A stretch of DNA of 64,000 nucleotides. Origin: an uncultured Cocleimonas sp. (GTDB lineage: Bacteria > Pseudomonadota > Gammaproteobacteria > Thiotrichales > Thiotrichaceae). The position numbers and the translations under genes are program-made. Below, one piece after another: positions 57,322 through 64,000 of this stretch (position 1 is its first letter; each line of letters opens with the position of its first letter). Location: the NCBI RefSeq assembly GCF_947495625.1, contig NZ_CANLZW010000002.1, positions 124,001-188,000 of the forward strand, written 5' to 3'. The notes under the pieces were generated by a model. That model was not told the DNA's origin. It did not search any database and was given only the letters and a program-made list of their open reading frames with translations.

Positions 57322-58235
57322 TGAGTGAGGTCAGCATAAAAACTCTTTTAAGATCAATGCGTTTGCCGTTTTTAGCACTAACATTTAGCAGTATTTTCCT
57401 TTCCTATTCGACGGTTTTATACAACCGCTCATCCTTTCAAGTCATCGATTTGCTGCTGGTAGCCCTCGGAGCATTGGCAGCTCATATCAGCGTAAATAGC
57501 TTTAATGAGTATTACGACTTCAAAAGTGGATTGGACGCACTGACTGAAAAAACCCCATTCAGTGGTGGCAGTGGCGCATTAATTGATAACCCCAATTCTT
57601 CCCCATTTGTTCTATCTAGTGCACTTGTGTCATTGACCATTACCATATTGGTTGGCCTATTTTTTATTATAGAATACGGTCCGAGTATACTACCTTTTGG
57701 GCTATTTGGCATAGCAATTATCGTTAGCTATACGCAGTGGTTAAACCGTAGCCCATTTTTATGCTTGATTGCGCCAGGCCTGGCTTTCGGGCCATTAATG
57801 ATTGCAGGAACATTTTTAATATTAAGCGGCGCTTTTTCATGGAATGTATTGCTGATTTCTTTGATTCCATTTTTTCTGGTAAGTAATCTATTATTGCTGA
57901 ATCAGTTACCCGATATTAAAGCCGATAAAACCGTTGGTCGCCGTCATTTCCCGATTGTTTATGGCATTGAGAATAGCTTAACGCTTTATTTGGTCATCTC
58001 AGTTATTACAGCTATGACTATCATTATTCTCGTCGGGTTGGGTGTATTACCTGTACTGGCATTGATTTCAATACTCCCCCTATTTACGAGTATCAAGGTT
58101 TTTCGTGGATTACATTCTCATGTAGATGAAATAAGACAGCAGCAATATTCTAATGTCGAACCGTTATTAGGTATGAATGTTGCAATGACTATTTTGACAC
58201 CCGTATTACTTGGTTTAACTTTGATTATCGCTTAA
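57321..58235 (+). CDS. UbiA-family prenyltransferase
   Basis: A 304-residue inner-membrane protein when started at the ATG at 57321 (MSEVSIKTLLRSMRLPFLAL); a GTG reading from 57261 adds an unlikely N-terminus. Eight to nine membrane segments. The first Asp-rich motif is SFNEYYDFKSGLDALT (N-x-x-x-D-x-x-x-x-D type) and the second LPDIKADKTVGRRHFP. This pattern is nearer to MenA than to UbiA proper, but no menaquinone genes are adjacent, so the acceptor is open. It faces the HAD gene, with repeat copy 19 between. Confidence 0.85.
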   Translation: MSEVSIKTLLRSMRLPFLALTFSSIFLSYSTVLYNRSSFQVIDLLLVALGALAAHISVNSFNEYYDFKSGLDALTEKTPFSGGSGALIDNPNSSPFVLSSALVSLTITILVGLFFIIEYGPSILPFGLFGIAIIVSYTQWLNRSPFLCLIAPGLAFGPLMIAGTFLILSGAFSWNVLLISLIPFFLVSNLLLLNQLPDIKADKTVGRRHFPIVYGIENSLTLYLVISVITAMTIIILVGLGVLPVLALISILPLFTSIKVFRGLHSHVDEIRQQQYSNVEPLLGMNVAMTILTPVLLGLTLIIA

Positions 58236-58250
58236 AGGTACAGGTCCAAG

Positions 58251-58276
58251 AAAACACCTAAAAGTAGGGGGGTGTA
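58251..58276 (-). repeat. Dispersed C6-TACTT repeat, copy 19 (reverse orientation)
   Basis: The second reversed copy: on the minus strand TACACCCCCCTACTTTTAGG, TG, T4 and a broken T run. It begins 16 bp after the prenyltransferase stop, antisense to that gene. Confidence 0.88.
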
Positions 58277-58300
58277 TTTATCAATAGCGCTTTGTATGAG

Positions 58301-58921
58301 TTACGTCATTTTTAAAGCTGATAGAGACTGAATACAAATATCGGCATGATCTTTAAATGGGAATTTACCCTGCTGATCTACATAGAGCGTGAGCGCTTGC
58401 GCATTTCGTCCTGCCAGTAAATCGTGTAAATGATCTCCCACCATCACCGCATCTTGTGAACTAGCCCGCCAATTTGAGAGCAGCTTATTAATGCCATCGG
58501 GTGCAGGTTTAGGGTTTATACAATCTCGACTGAGCAGATTTTCAGATTCAAAGTATTCGAACAAACCAGCAGCTTTTAGAGTGACTTCTATATTCAAAGC
58601 GTTATTGCGGGTAAGCAAACCCAGCTTCGAACCATTCTGCAATAAGGTTTCCAGCAAATCTGCGGCACCTTCAGCGGGTTTTGATTGATGTGCAATTTCT
58701 AGTTCTATCTGATTCAGTTTTTCATGCAATGGTTTGGATTTGGCAGTTGGTAACTTTTCTAAGGACTCTAGAATCGGTAAACCTTCCGGCAATCCCAACT
58801 CTTCCCGAATAGCATCAAAGTCATGTTGTGCGATTGTTAAAGTCCCGTCCATATCGAAAATCCAGAATGGTTTCTGCATAACTGTATGATAAGACAAAGC
58901 TGTTTGGTTTTGAAAAGACAT
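58301..58921 (-). CDS. HAD family hydrolase
   Basis: A 206-residue phosphatase of the haloacid dehalogenase superfamily, subfamily IA. Motif I is WIFDMDGTLTIAQ, motif II is LGLLTRNNALN, the Lys is in NPKPAPDGI and motif IV is AVMVGDHLHDLLAGRNA. It resembles phosphoglycolate phosphatase-like members; the real substrate is unknown. The second Met (MQKPFWIFDMDG, 14 residues in) is an alternative start. Confidence 0.88.
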   Translation of the reverse strand: MSFQNQTALSYHTVMQKPFWIFDMDGTLTIAQHDFDAIREELGLPEGLPILESLEKLPTAKSKPLHEKLNQIELEIAHQSKPAEGAADLLETLLQNGSKLGLLTRNNALNIEVTLKAAGLFEYFESENLLSRDCINPKPAPDGINKLLSNWRASSQDAVMVGDHLHDLLAGRNAQALTLYVDQQGKFPFKDHADICIQSLSALKMT

Positions 58922-59031
58922 GAAAAACCTTTTTTGATAGAGTACGCCCTATTCTACAGTTTCTACCATGATGAAAAAGAAACCTCAGAAATTATATAAA
59001 CCGCTCAATACAAAACCCAAGGCATTGCCCA

Positions 59032-59172
59032 ATGAATGAAGAACAAAGAAAAATATTAGATAAAGAATTTCGCAAAGATAAAATAAAGAAAACACTGATA
59101 ATATCAATCAGCATTATCGCGTCTATTGGTGCAGCAATTTTCATCCTTTACGGTAAAGTAGGCCACTTATAA
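59032..59172 (+). CDS. Small single-pass membrane protein (46 residues)
   Basis: A short ORF with a charged N-terminus (MNEEQRKILDKEFRKDKIKK) and one hydrophobic segment (TLIISISIIASIGAAIFILY), ending GKVGHL. AAGG lies about 10 bp upstream. The polarity of the charges fits an N-in membrane protein. It is followed after 40 bp by another membrane protein gene on the same strand. Not recognised. Confidence 0.55.
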   Translation: MNEEQRKILDKEFRKDKIKKTLIISISIIASIGAAIFILYGKVGHL

Positions 59173-59212
59173 TCAGAGCACTACATGAGTCATCACTATA
59201 TAAGTCAGTAAT

Positions 59213-59557
59213 ATGGAAATTTTAGGATCAGACATAAACTTAAAAGAAAACCTATTATTCTCTTTAAAAAGATACCGTGTTTGGTGGGCAATTTTGATTA
59301 TCACCATAATTTTCGACTATCTCACCACTTTATATTTTGTCAGTAAACTAAGCTCTGAAGCTGAAGCCAATAATGTAGTAGCATGGCTAATCGACAATCT
59401 GGGGCTTTACATTGGGGTCTTGATAGGAAAGTTATTACAACTAGTGGCTGTAATTTTAATTGTTTCATTGAGTAAAAAAGTAGGTAATTTATTTCTGCTA
59501 ATCATCATTGTGTTAAATTGCTGGGCAGTGGTTATGAATACCATTCCTAATTACTAA
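59213..59557 (+). CDS. Small integral membrane protein (DUF5658-like)
   Basis: A 114-residue protein with three hydrophobic segments (about 20-41, 60-84 and 91-110). The pattern FDYLTTLYFVSKLSSEAEAN followed by a second helix with GKLLQ resembles DUF5658-type proteins, which have no known function. It may be co-expressed with the 46-residue ORF just upstream. Confidence 0.65.
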   Translation: MEILGSDINLKENLLFSLKRYRVWWAILIITIIFDYLTTLYFVSKLSSEAEANNVVAWLIDNLGLYIGVLIGKLLQLVAVILIVSLSKKVGNLFLLIIIVLNCWAVVMNTIPNY

Positions 59558-59667
59558 GCTATTAATTAAATTTAACGCTGATCAATCAAACCTCAATTCG
59601 CTTCATTGTAAAAACACGACTATATTAACCTCAACATTTTACATAACTAAAACACGGTAATATTCGC

Positions 59668-60285
59668 TTGAAAAACTTAAACCACTTATTTGAAAACAAC
59701 CTGAAATGGGCAAATTCCATAAAGAGAAAAGACCCAGAGTTTTTCTCATCATTATCCAAACAACAAGCACCTGAAATTTTATGGATTGGTTGTTCTGATA
59801 GCCGCGTTCCAGCCAATGAAATTATCAACTTGCCGCCGGGTGAAGTATTCGTACATCGAAACATCGCCAACGTGGTGGTACATACCGATCTAAACTGCTT
59901 GTCAGTCATCCAGTTTGCGGTCGACGTGCTAAAAGTGAAACATATCATTGTCGTAGGTCACTATGGTTGTGGTGGAATAAAAGCAGCGATGGATAACAAA
60001 AGCTATGGCCTTATCGATAACTGGTTGCGCCATATTGAAGATGTCCAACGGTTTCATAAAGGTGCATTAGATGGCCTTGATGAACATGAAAAAGTAGACC
60101 GACTTTGTGAATTAAACGTCATCGAACAGGTTAAGAATGTCGCTAACACCACCATTGTTAAGAAAGCATGGAAGAATGGTGCCGAATTAACCGTTCATGG
60201 TTGGGTATATGGTATTGACGATGGCATTATTAAGGATCTAGATACCTGTCTTTCATCTAATGAAGAGGCCAGTAAAAACTTATAA
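59668..60285 (+). CDS. can: Beta-class carbonic anhydrase, Can type
   Basis: Hydrates CO2 with zinc. The start is TTG at 59668, supported by the match of MKNLNHLFENNLKWANSI to E. coli Can. Zinc ligands: Cys and Asp in WIGCSDSRVPANEI, His and Cys in VVGHYGCGGIKAA. The segments PGEVFVHRNIANVVVHTDLN and ELNVIEQVKNVANTTIV are also typical. 205 residues, cytoplasmic. It is a second, clearly different beta-carbonic anhydrase in this window; the first (5339-5920) belongs to a shorter subclass. Confidence 0.97.
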   Translation: MKNLNHLFENNLKWANSIKRKDPEFFSSLSKQQAPEILWIGCSDSRVPANEIINLPPGEVFVHRNIANVVVHTDLNCLSVIQFAVDVLKVKHIIVVGHYGCGGIKAAMDNKSYGLIDNWLRHIEDVQRFHKGALDGLDEHEKVDRLCELNVIEQVKNVANTTIVKKAWKNGAELTVHGWVYGIDDGIIKDLDTCLSSNEEASKNL

Positions 60286-60316
60286 AAACAGATGCACTCA
60301 CTAATATGATTGCCAG

Positions 60317-60400
60317 CTGTGTAAACGAAACTGTGTAAACTAAACGGTATAAACTAAACTGTGCAAACTAAACTGTCTAAACGAAACAGGTAAAAAGAAA
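60317..60400 (+). repeat. 14-bp tandem minisatellite ending at a start codon
   Basis: Six 14-bp units (consensus CTGTGTAAACTAAA): 60317, 60331, 60345, 60359, 60373 and 60387. The last, CAGGTAAAAAGAAA, ends directly before the ATG at 60401 and supplies its AGG ribosome-binding bases. Confidence 0.9.
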
Positions 60401-60646
60401 ATGTTCAACATAGAACAATTAACCGCGTTTTTCGGCTGGTGCTCCGTCATCAATATGGGATTTTTGATAGCTACCACGATCTTACTGATCGTTTTAAAAG
60501 ATCTCATAAGCACCATACACAGTCGCCTTATGGGTTTAGATAAAAACAAGCTTCAAGACTTGTATATGAACTATCTAGCCCATTATAAAATCGCGATTAT
60601 CATGCTTAATATAACGCCCTATTTTGCCCTCAAGTTAATGGCTTAA
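60401..60646 (+). CDS. Small membrane protein (DUF6868-like)
   Basis: An 81-residue protein with two hydrophobic segments (about 13-34 and 60-78). The pattern LTAFFGWCSVINMGFLIATT and LYMNYLAHYKIAIIMLNITP matches small DUF6868-type membrane proteins of unknown function. The gene begins at the base after a 14-bp minisatellite, so its 5' UTR is largely repeat. Confidence 0.7.
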   Translation: MFNIEQLTAFFGWCSVINMGFLIATTILLIVLKDLISTIHSRLMGLDKNKLQDLYMNYLAHYKIAIIMLNITPYFALKLMA

Positions 60647-60694
60647 TGATACAAAAAAACGTTAATATAAGAGCTAATAAATGAGAATGAAAAA

Positions 60695-61324
60695 ATGATT
60701 ATCCCCCTTGATACATTAATACTTTTCTTCCTCACTACCTTTGTTGTGGTACTTTCTCCCGGGCCAGCTGCGATTGCAGTTACAGCTGAAGCCGCATCCA
60801 ATGGATTCAAACGATCTCTGTTTGTGATTTTAGGAATTGCCGCTGCTAATATTGTTTACTTCGTATTATCCGCAACCGGTATTGCGGCTCTAATTGTAGC
60901 CTCCAGCACCCTGTTTTCAGTGATTAAATGGATCGGTGTAGCGTATTTGTTATATCTAGGTCTCAGCGCATTACTAAGTCGTTCAGGGCCACTTTCTATC
61001 AAGCCAGAAGAAAAACAGGTAGGACGTCATCACCGGGTATTTTTTCGGGGGTTTATCATTGAGTTTTCTAACCCTAAAGCACTGCTTTATTTCTCGGCGT
61101 TACTGCCTCAATTTATCAATATTGAGCAAGCCATCATTCCTCAATTACTGATTTTATGTGCAATCACATTCCTCCTGGATATAGTCTGTTATAGCCTTTA
61201 CGCCTATCTGGGATGGAAATCCATGAGTGTTGGACTAAAACCGCTTGCGATAAAAATCATCAACAAATCAGCCGGAGCCATGCTTATATTCGCAGGTTTG
61301 AAAATGGCGAGCGTGGAACGATAA
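60695..61324 (+). CDS. LysE/RhtB family amino acid exporter
   Basis: A 209-residue inner-membrane protein with six predicted helices. The family signature is at the N-terminus: FVVVLSPGPAAIAVTAEAAS followed by GFKRSLFVILGIAAAN. FFRGFIIEFSNPKALLYFSA is the second typical block. Members export amino acids such as lysine, homoserine or threonine; the substrate is not predictable here. Confidence 0.9.
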   Translation: MIIPLDTLILFFLTTFVVVLSPGPAAIAVTAEAASNGFKRSLFVILGIAAANIVYFVLSATGIAALIVASSTLFSVIKWIGVAYLLYLGLSALLSRSGPLSIKPEEKQVGRHHRVFFRGFIIEFSNPKALLYFSALLPQFINIEQAIIPQLLILCAITFLLDIVCYSLYAYLGWKSMSVGLKPLAIKIINKSAGAMLIFAGLKMASVER

Positions 61325-61436
61325 ACATCATTTTTGTACAAGGTAATAAGAAACATAAAAAATTCAAGCATTGAACATCAACGATTTATTCTGCAATCTA
61401 CGATGGACTTTCTTTGCTCTTAATGAGCTTAAGAAG

Positions 61437-61465
61437 GTCACCCCCCCTACTTTTAAGGAGTTTTT
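61437..61465 (+). repeat. Dispersed C6-TACTT repeat, copy 20, supplies a Shine-Dalgarno
   Basis: GTCAC form with seven C, TACTT, then TTAAGGAG and T5. AAGGAG (61455-61460) sits 5 bp before the phhB ATG at 61466, and the copy ends one base before that ATG. Confidence 0.93.
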
Positions 61466-61765
61466 ATGAGCACCAGTAAAGCGACAGATCAACAGATTCA
61501 AGAATTCCTGAATAGTCATAATCAGTGGCAATTAAAAGAACAGAAACTCCATCGCGAATTTGTGTTTAAAAACTTCATACAGGCTTTTGGGTTTATGACC
61601 CAGGCAGCAATGATTGCTGAGCGCGATAACCATCACCCAGAATGGTTTAATGTGTATAAAACCGTGAAAGTAGATTTAACGACACATGATGCTGGTGGCA
61701 TTACTGATAAGGATTTTGCTTTAGCAACAGCGATGGAAGATATAGCAAATTTAAGCGATATATAG
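61466..61765 (+). CDS. phhB: Pterin-4a-carbinolamine dehydratase
   Basis: Recycles the pterin cofactor of aromatic amino acid hydroxylases by dehydrating the 4a-carbinolamine. The active-site signature is [20 protein letters not shown] followed by [15 protein letters not shown]. 99 residues, normal length. The ORF is bounded exactly by two direct copies of the dispersed repeat: copy 20 ends at 61465 and provides the ribosome binding site, copy 21 starts at 61766 immediately after the TAG. No phenylalanine hydroxylase gene is in the window. Confidence 0.96.
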   Translation: MSTSKATDQQIQEFLNSHNQWQLKEQKLHREFVFKNFIQAFGFMTQAAMIAERDNHHPEWFNVYKTVKVDLTTHDAGGITDKDFALATAMEDIANLSDI

Positions 61766-61793
61766 GTCACCCCCCTACTTTAGGGCATATTTT
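61766..61793 (+). repeat. Dispersed C6-TACTT repeat, copy 21
   Basis: GTCAC form, TAGGGCATA, T3. It begins at the base after the phhB stop. Confidence 0.9.
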
Positions 61794-61799
61794 AAAAGA

Positions 61800-61819
61800 C
61801 TGACACTTGAATGTGTCAG
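61800..61819 (+). terminator. Short hairpin after phhB
   Basis: CTGACAC pairs with GTGTCAG around TTGAAT, followed by CCTTTATT. A weak terminator candidate between convergent genes. Confidence 0.4.
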
Positions 61820-61846
61820 CCTTTATTACTATCACTATCTGAACGA

Positions 61847-62356
61847 TCAAGCGCTCTTACTGATATCTTCCAGTAATTTATCAAAGTAATCTTTTACGTC
61901 ACCAGCCGCTTTGACCGTGGCATCTTTTACTTTGTCGCCAGATTCATTTAAATCTTTGCTTATCTTTGCGCCTTTGGTTTCCATGAAATCTTCTGCTTCC
62001 ATTTCTGCTAAGTGCGCACGCAGTTTTGCTGTATCAATTTCGGTATGTGCTTTATTTGAAATTTTCTGGGTAAAATCTTCCAGCGTTTCTTTCACGCCTT
62101 CCATTTTATCGAATGCTTCCATTGTACCTAGATGGACTTGTAACTTAGCTTCATCTCCGACTTGATCCAAATTAGTAACAGCATCCTTTAGCTTTCCTTT
62201 AACACCAGAAAAACTCTTTTTTAAATCTACCCAAAGTTCACGAGCATCATCTGCCAGATCATCCGTAATGTCTTCGACTTTATTTTCAATCTTATCTTCG
62301 AGACGGTCGATCGCTTCTTCTGCGGCTTCTAATTTCTTTTTGAATTCGATATCCAT
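61847..62356 (-). CDS. Hypothetical amphipathic helical protein with internal repeat
   Basis: A 169-residue, highly charged, almost wholly helical protein without signal peptide or membrane segment. It has an internal repeat: DEAKLQVHLGTMEAFDKMEG near residue 68 and DTAKLRAHLAEMEAEDFMET near residue 107, both A/T-K-L-x-x-H-L-x-x-M-E-A. The Lys/Asp/Glu heptad-like patterns resemble LEA- or apolipoprotein-like helical stress proteins. Function unknown. GGAGAT lies upstream of the ATG. It faces phhB. Confidence 0.65.
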   Translation of the reverse strand: MDIEFKKKLEAAEEAIDRLEDKIENKVEDITDDLADDARELWVDLKKSFSGVKGKLKDAVTNLDQVGDEAKLQVHLGTMEAFDKMEGVKETLEDFTQKISNKAHTEIDTAKLRAHLAEMEAEDFMETKGAKISKDLNESGDKVKDATVKAAGDVKDYFDKLLEDISKSA

Positions 62357-62460
62357 GATTATCTCCTACAGGTTATTTCACTTTTATTATAAGCCTGAGA
62401 TGGCTGGAATGGTTGTGAATAGGAGATTTTGCTGACTTAGATCAAGTGCATTTAATAGGT

Positions 62461-63030
62461 TTACTTTAGTGCTTTTTGTACCCGAACCCGCAACTCTGGC
62501 AAAACTTCAGTCTCAAACCATTGATTCTTTTTTAACCAGATATTGTTACGCGGACTTGGATGCGGAAGGGGAATAGTCTGCTCGCCATACGCTGCCCAGT
62601 TTTTAACCGTTTCAGTCAGATTCTTTTCTGGCTTTTCTAAATGCCAGGCCAAGGCATATTGCCCTATAACGAGTGTAAGTTGTATATCTGTCATGGATGA
62701 CAAAAGTTTCTCACGCCATGTTTCTGCACAAATAGGACGAGGAGGAAGGTCGCCAGATTTACCTTTACCCGGATAACAGAATGCCATGGGTAAAATACTA
62801 ATTTTTTCTGAATCGTAAAAGGTTTCGCGATCAATCCCCATCCAATCACGCAAGCGATCTCCGCTTGGGTCATCGAAAGGAATACCTGAGGCATGTACTT
62901 TTGAACCTGGAGCTTGTCCGGCAATCAGAATTTTAGCGTTTTCACTGACTTGTAAAACAGGCCGAACGCCGTGCTTCAAATCTTTTTCGCAGAGTCTGCA
63001 GGCGCGGACTTGTTCAAGTAAAGTGGCCAT
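62461..63030 (-). CDS. Uracil-DNA glycosylase superfamily protein
   Basis: A 189-residue protein with the UDG fold. Motif A is ILIAGQAPGSKVHASGIPFD followed by DPSGDRLRDWMG, and motif B is PLPHPSPRNNIW. The N-terminal RACRLCEKDL has a CxxC pair. FCYPGKGKSGDLPPRPICAE contains two more Cys, so a small cluster or zinc site is possible but not certain. It belongs to the single-domain 'uracil-DNA glycosylase family' group, whose real activity on uracil is often unproven. No operon partner. Confidence 0.85.
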   Translation of the reverse strand: MATLLEQVRACRLCEKDLKHGVRPVLQVSENAKILIAGQAPGSKVHASGIPFDDPSGDRLRDWMGIDRETFYDSEKISILPMAFCYPGKGKSGDLPPRPICAETWREKLLSSMTDIQLTLVIGQYALAWHLEKPEKNLTETVKNWAAYGEQTIPLPHPSPRNNIWLKKNQWFETEVLPELRVRVQKALK

Positions 63031-63200
63031 AAATTGCTACCTAGTTATACCTGACATTCTGTTTAACCCAGTTAAGAGAGTTAAGGCAGTTTGTTTTGTA
63101 GAATAGACAGCTTAATCTAAGCCAAAGTTTAAAACTAGTTCTCCTGACGGGACAATCTAGTCATAAGCTTTTATAAATCGAATGTTAGATAAACTATTTG

Positions 63201-63620
63201 TTATCTTTTTTTAAGGCGTTTCGCATTAGACGTTGTTTTTGCGTGTATTGGCTCTAAGCCTTTGTTGATGATACTCAACGCTGCCATATTCATCTTTTTA
63301 GGGGTACAAATTTCAAGTTTGTTCATTTCCCACCAAGGTGTAAACATGGCTTTTACCATTGATGAATAGATTTCTTGGTTAACTATACTGGCTTGATCGG
63401 CCATAGCTTGCCAGGATTCAACAAATGCATCAGATTTTTCTGACCACATAAGATTAAATTCTTCATGATGTTCTTCATTTGGCTGATATCCGGCAAACAT
63501 AAACTGACTTAGGCGATGCGCTATCACTTCTGGAACAGACGTTGATAACTCAAGCGACTGCTGCGCTACTGACTTATTTAGATTCGAATTGATGTTTGTT
63601 TTTGGCTTATTATTTGTCAT
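63201..63620 (-). CDS. Hypothetical protein, possibly phasin-like
   Basis: A 139-residue soluble, helical protein with a basic tail (TTSNAKRLKKR). The segment PEVIAHRLSQFMFAGYQPNE followed by FNLMWSEKSDAFVESWQAMA resembles small helical proteins annotated near polyhydroxyalkanoate genes, but the match is weak and no PHA synthase gene is in the window. The start at 63620 has no strong Shine-Dalgarno. Unknown function. Confidence 0.5.
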   Translation of the reverse strand: MTNNKPKTNINSNLNKSVAQQSLELSTSVPEVIAHRLSQFMFAGYQPNEEHHEEFNLMWSEKSDAFVESWQAMADQASIVNQEIYSSMVKAMFTPWWEMNKLEICTPKKMNMAALSIINKGLEPIHAKTTSNAKRLKKR

Positions 63621-63752
63621 CTTACTTATTACACTTCAGGATTAATTAGAATATGACTATACTCTAATTGCTGCGCTGCACAAGAGAATTCTTATTGATA
63701 TGAAATTTTTGCTCAAATTTTACGATAAAACGCAGTAAATGAGCCTATTTAC

Positions 63753-64000
63753 CTAATCTAACCCCAGGACTCTTTTAATCTCGGGCAACATATTATTAAC
63801 CGCTCTTTCACCCTCTGCAATCGCTTCTTTAGCTCTATATAATTCAATGATACCAATGTGAGCCAAGTGCGGTGTAATGATAATTTCAGGAGGATCACCC
63901 ACCATTCTGCTTTTAGTGATTCTGTCTTGAGTAATATTGACTGAACTTGCGATCGTTTCAAATAACGAGGGAGAGCTTTCTTTATCTTTTTTGGTTGAAA
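63753..64000 (-). CDS. C-terminal part of a patatin-like phospholipase (RssA-like)
   Basis: The open frame that reaches the window end on the minus strand stops at TAG (63753-63755) and encodes about 82 residues. It includes KSRMVGDPPEIIITPHLAHI followed by IIELYRAKEAIAEGERAV, the typical C-terminal block of RssA/patatin-like proteins, where a dispersed strand and helix close the fold. The catalytic Ser-Asp dyad lies outside the window, so activity cannot be judged. A different frame (63758-63961) is a shadow. Confidence 0.75.
   Translation of the reverse strand, partial: STKKDKESSPSLFETIASSVNITQDRITKSRMVGDPPEIIITPHLAHIGIIELYRAKEAIAEGERAVNNMLPEIKRVLGLD

Noticed and set aside
216-61793. Dispersed C6-TACTT repeats as intrinsic terminators
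   Set aside because: No stem precedes the T run, copies 2, 8 and 18 lie in divergent promoter regions, and copy 12 lies in a coding sequence.
216-61793. Dispersed repeats as a CRISPR array or integron attC series
   Set aside because: Spacing is thousands of bases with ordinary housekeeping genes between, the units have no attC-like folding, and no cas or integrase gene is present.
63758-63961. 67-residue minus-strand ORF at the window end
   Set aside because: It overlaps, in another frame, a clear patatin-like C-terminal reading that runs off the window edge.

Overview
The window looks like a chromosomal segment of an AT-rich, Gram-negative gammaproteobacterium. It has an outer membrane lipoprotein pathway (Lnt, BamB, PilF-like) and gammaproteobacterial gene orders: ndk-rlmN-pilF-rodZ-hisS-yfgM-bamB, trpF-trpB-trpA-accD-folC-SPOR-cvpA-purF, yceD-rpmF-plsX-fabH and miaB-phoH-ybeY-corC-lnt. 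No rRNA, tRNA, CRISPR array, transposase, integrase or prophage was seen, and I cannot name the genus.

Layout. 1-8.7 kb is accessory: a secreted vWA protein, an exported DsrE-like protein with a damaged signal peptide, a beta-helix lipoprotein, an unrecognised two-part protein, a beta-carbonic anhydrase, NnrU, an ecotin-type protease inhibitor, a 2OG dioxygenase and a DUF3144 protein. 8.9-15.8 kb is the ndk-to-bamB block, without ispG or der. 15.8-20.6 kb holds pgi, a lytic transglycosylase, a DUF455 ferritin-like protein and a YeaQ-type membrane protein. 21-30.1 kb is trpFBA-accD-folC-SPOR-cvpA-purF plus an L,D-transpeptidase. 30.2-35.8 kb carries pgsA, uvrC and fabH-plsX-rpmF-yceD on the minus strand. 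36-45 kb has maf, a Nif3-like gene and the lnt-corC-ybeY-phoH-(ypfJ)-miaB block. 45-52.8 kb has an SH3-like protein, ssb, tpx, uvrA, a YajR-like transporter and an HPP protein. 52.8-64 kb is mixed: a lipoprotein, an iron alcohol dehydrogenase, an SDR, MarR, a UbiA-type prenyltransferase, a HAD phosphatase, a second beta-carbonic anhydrase, a LysE exporter, pterin dehydratase, a UDG-like protein and the end of a patatin-like phospholipase.

The most striking signal is a dispersed ~30 bp directional repeat: (GT/CA/TA)CACCCCCCTACTT, then roughly WNAGGCNN, then a run of about five to eight T. I count 21 clear copies, about one per 3 kb. Nineteen point the same way (+ strand) although the genes lie on both strands. 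Nearly all are intergenic and many touch a stop codon. Three are built into genes: one encodes residues 52-62 of YbeY in frame, one supplies the last codons and stop of the HPP protein, and one supplies the Shine-Dalgarno of the pterin dehydratase gene. That gene is bounded to the base by two direct copies. I do not recognise this element.

Other local structures are a 10-bp tandem duplication that frameshifts the DsrE-like signal peptide, a heptanucleotide tract and an 8-codon upstream ORF before the first carbonic anhydrase gene, a 14-bp minisatellite ending exactly at a start codon, a 42-bp perfect palindrome between converging genes, and a 15-bp perfect hairpin downstream of ypfJ.
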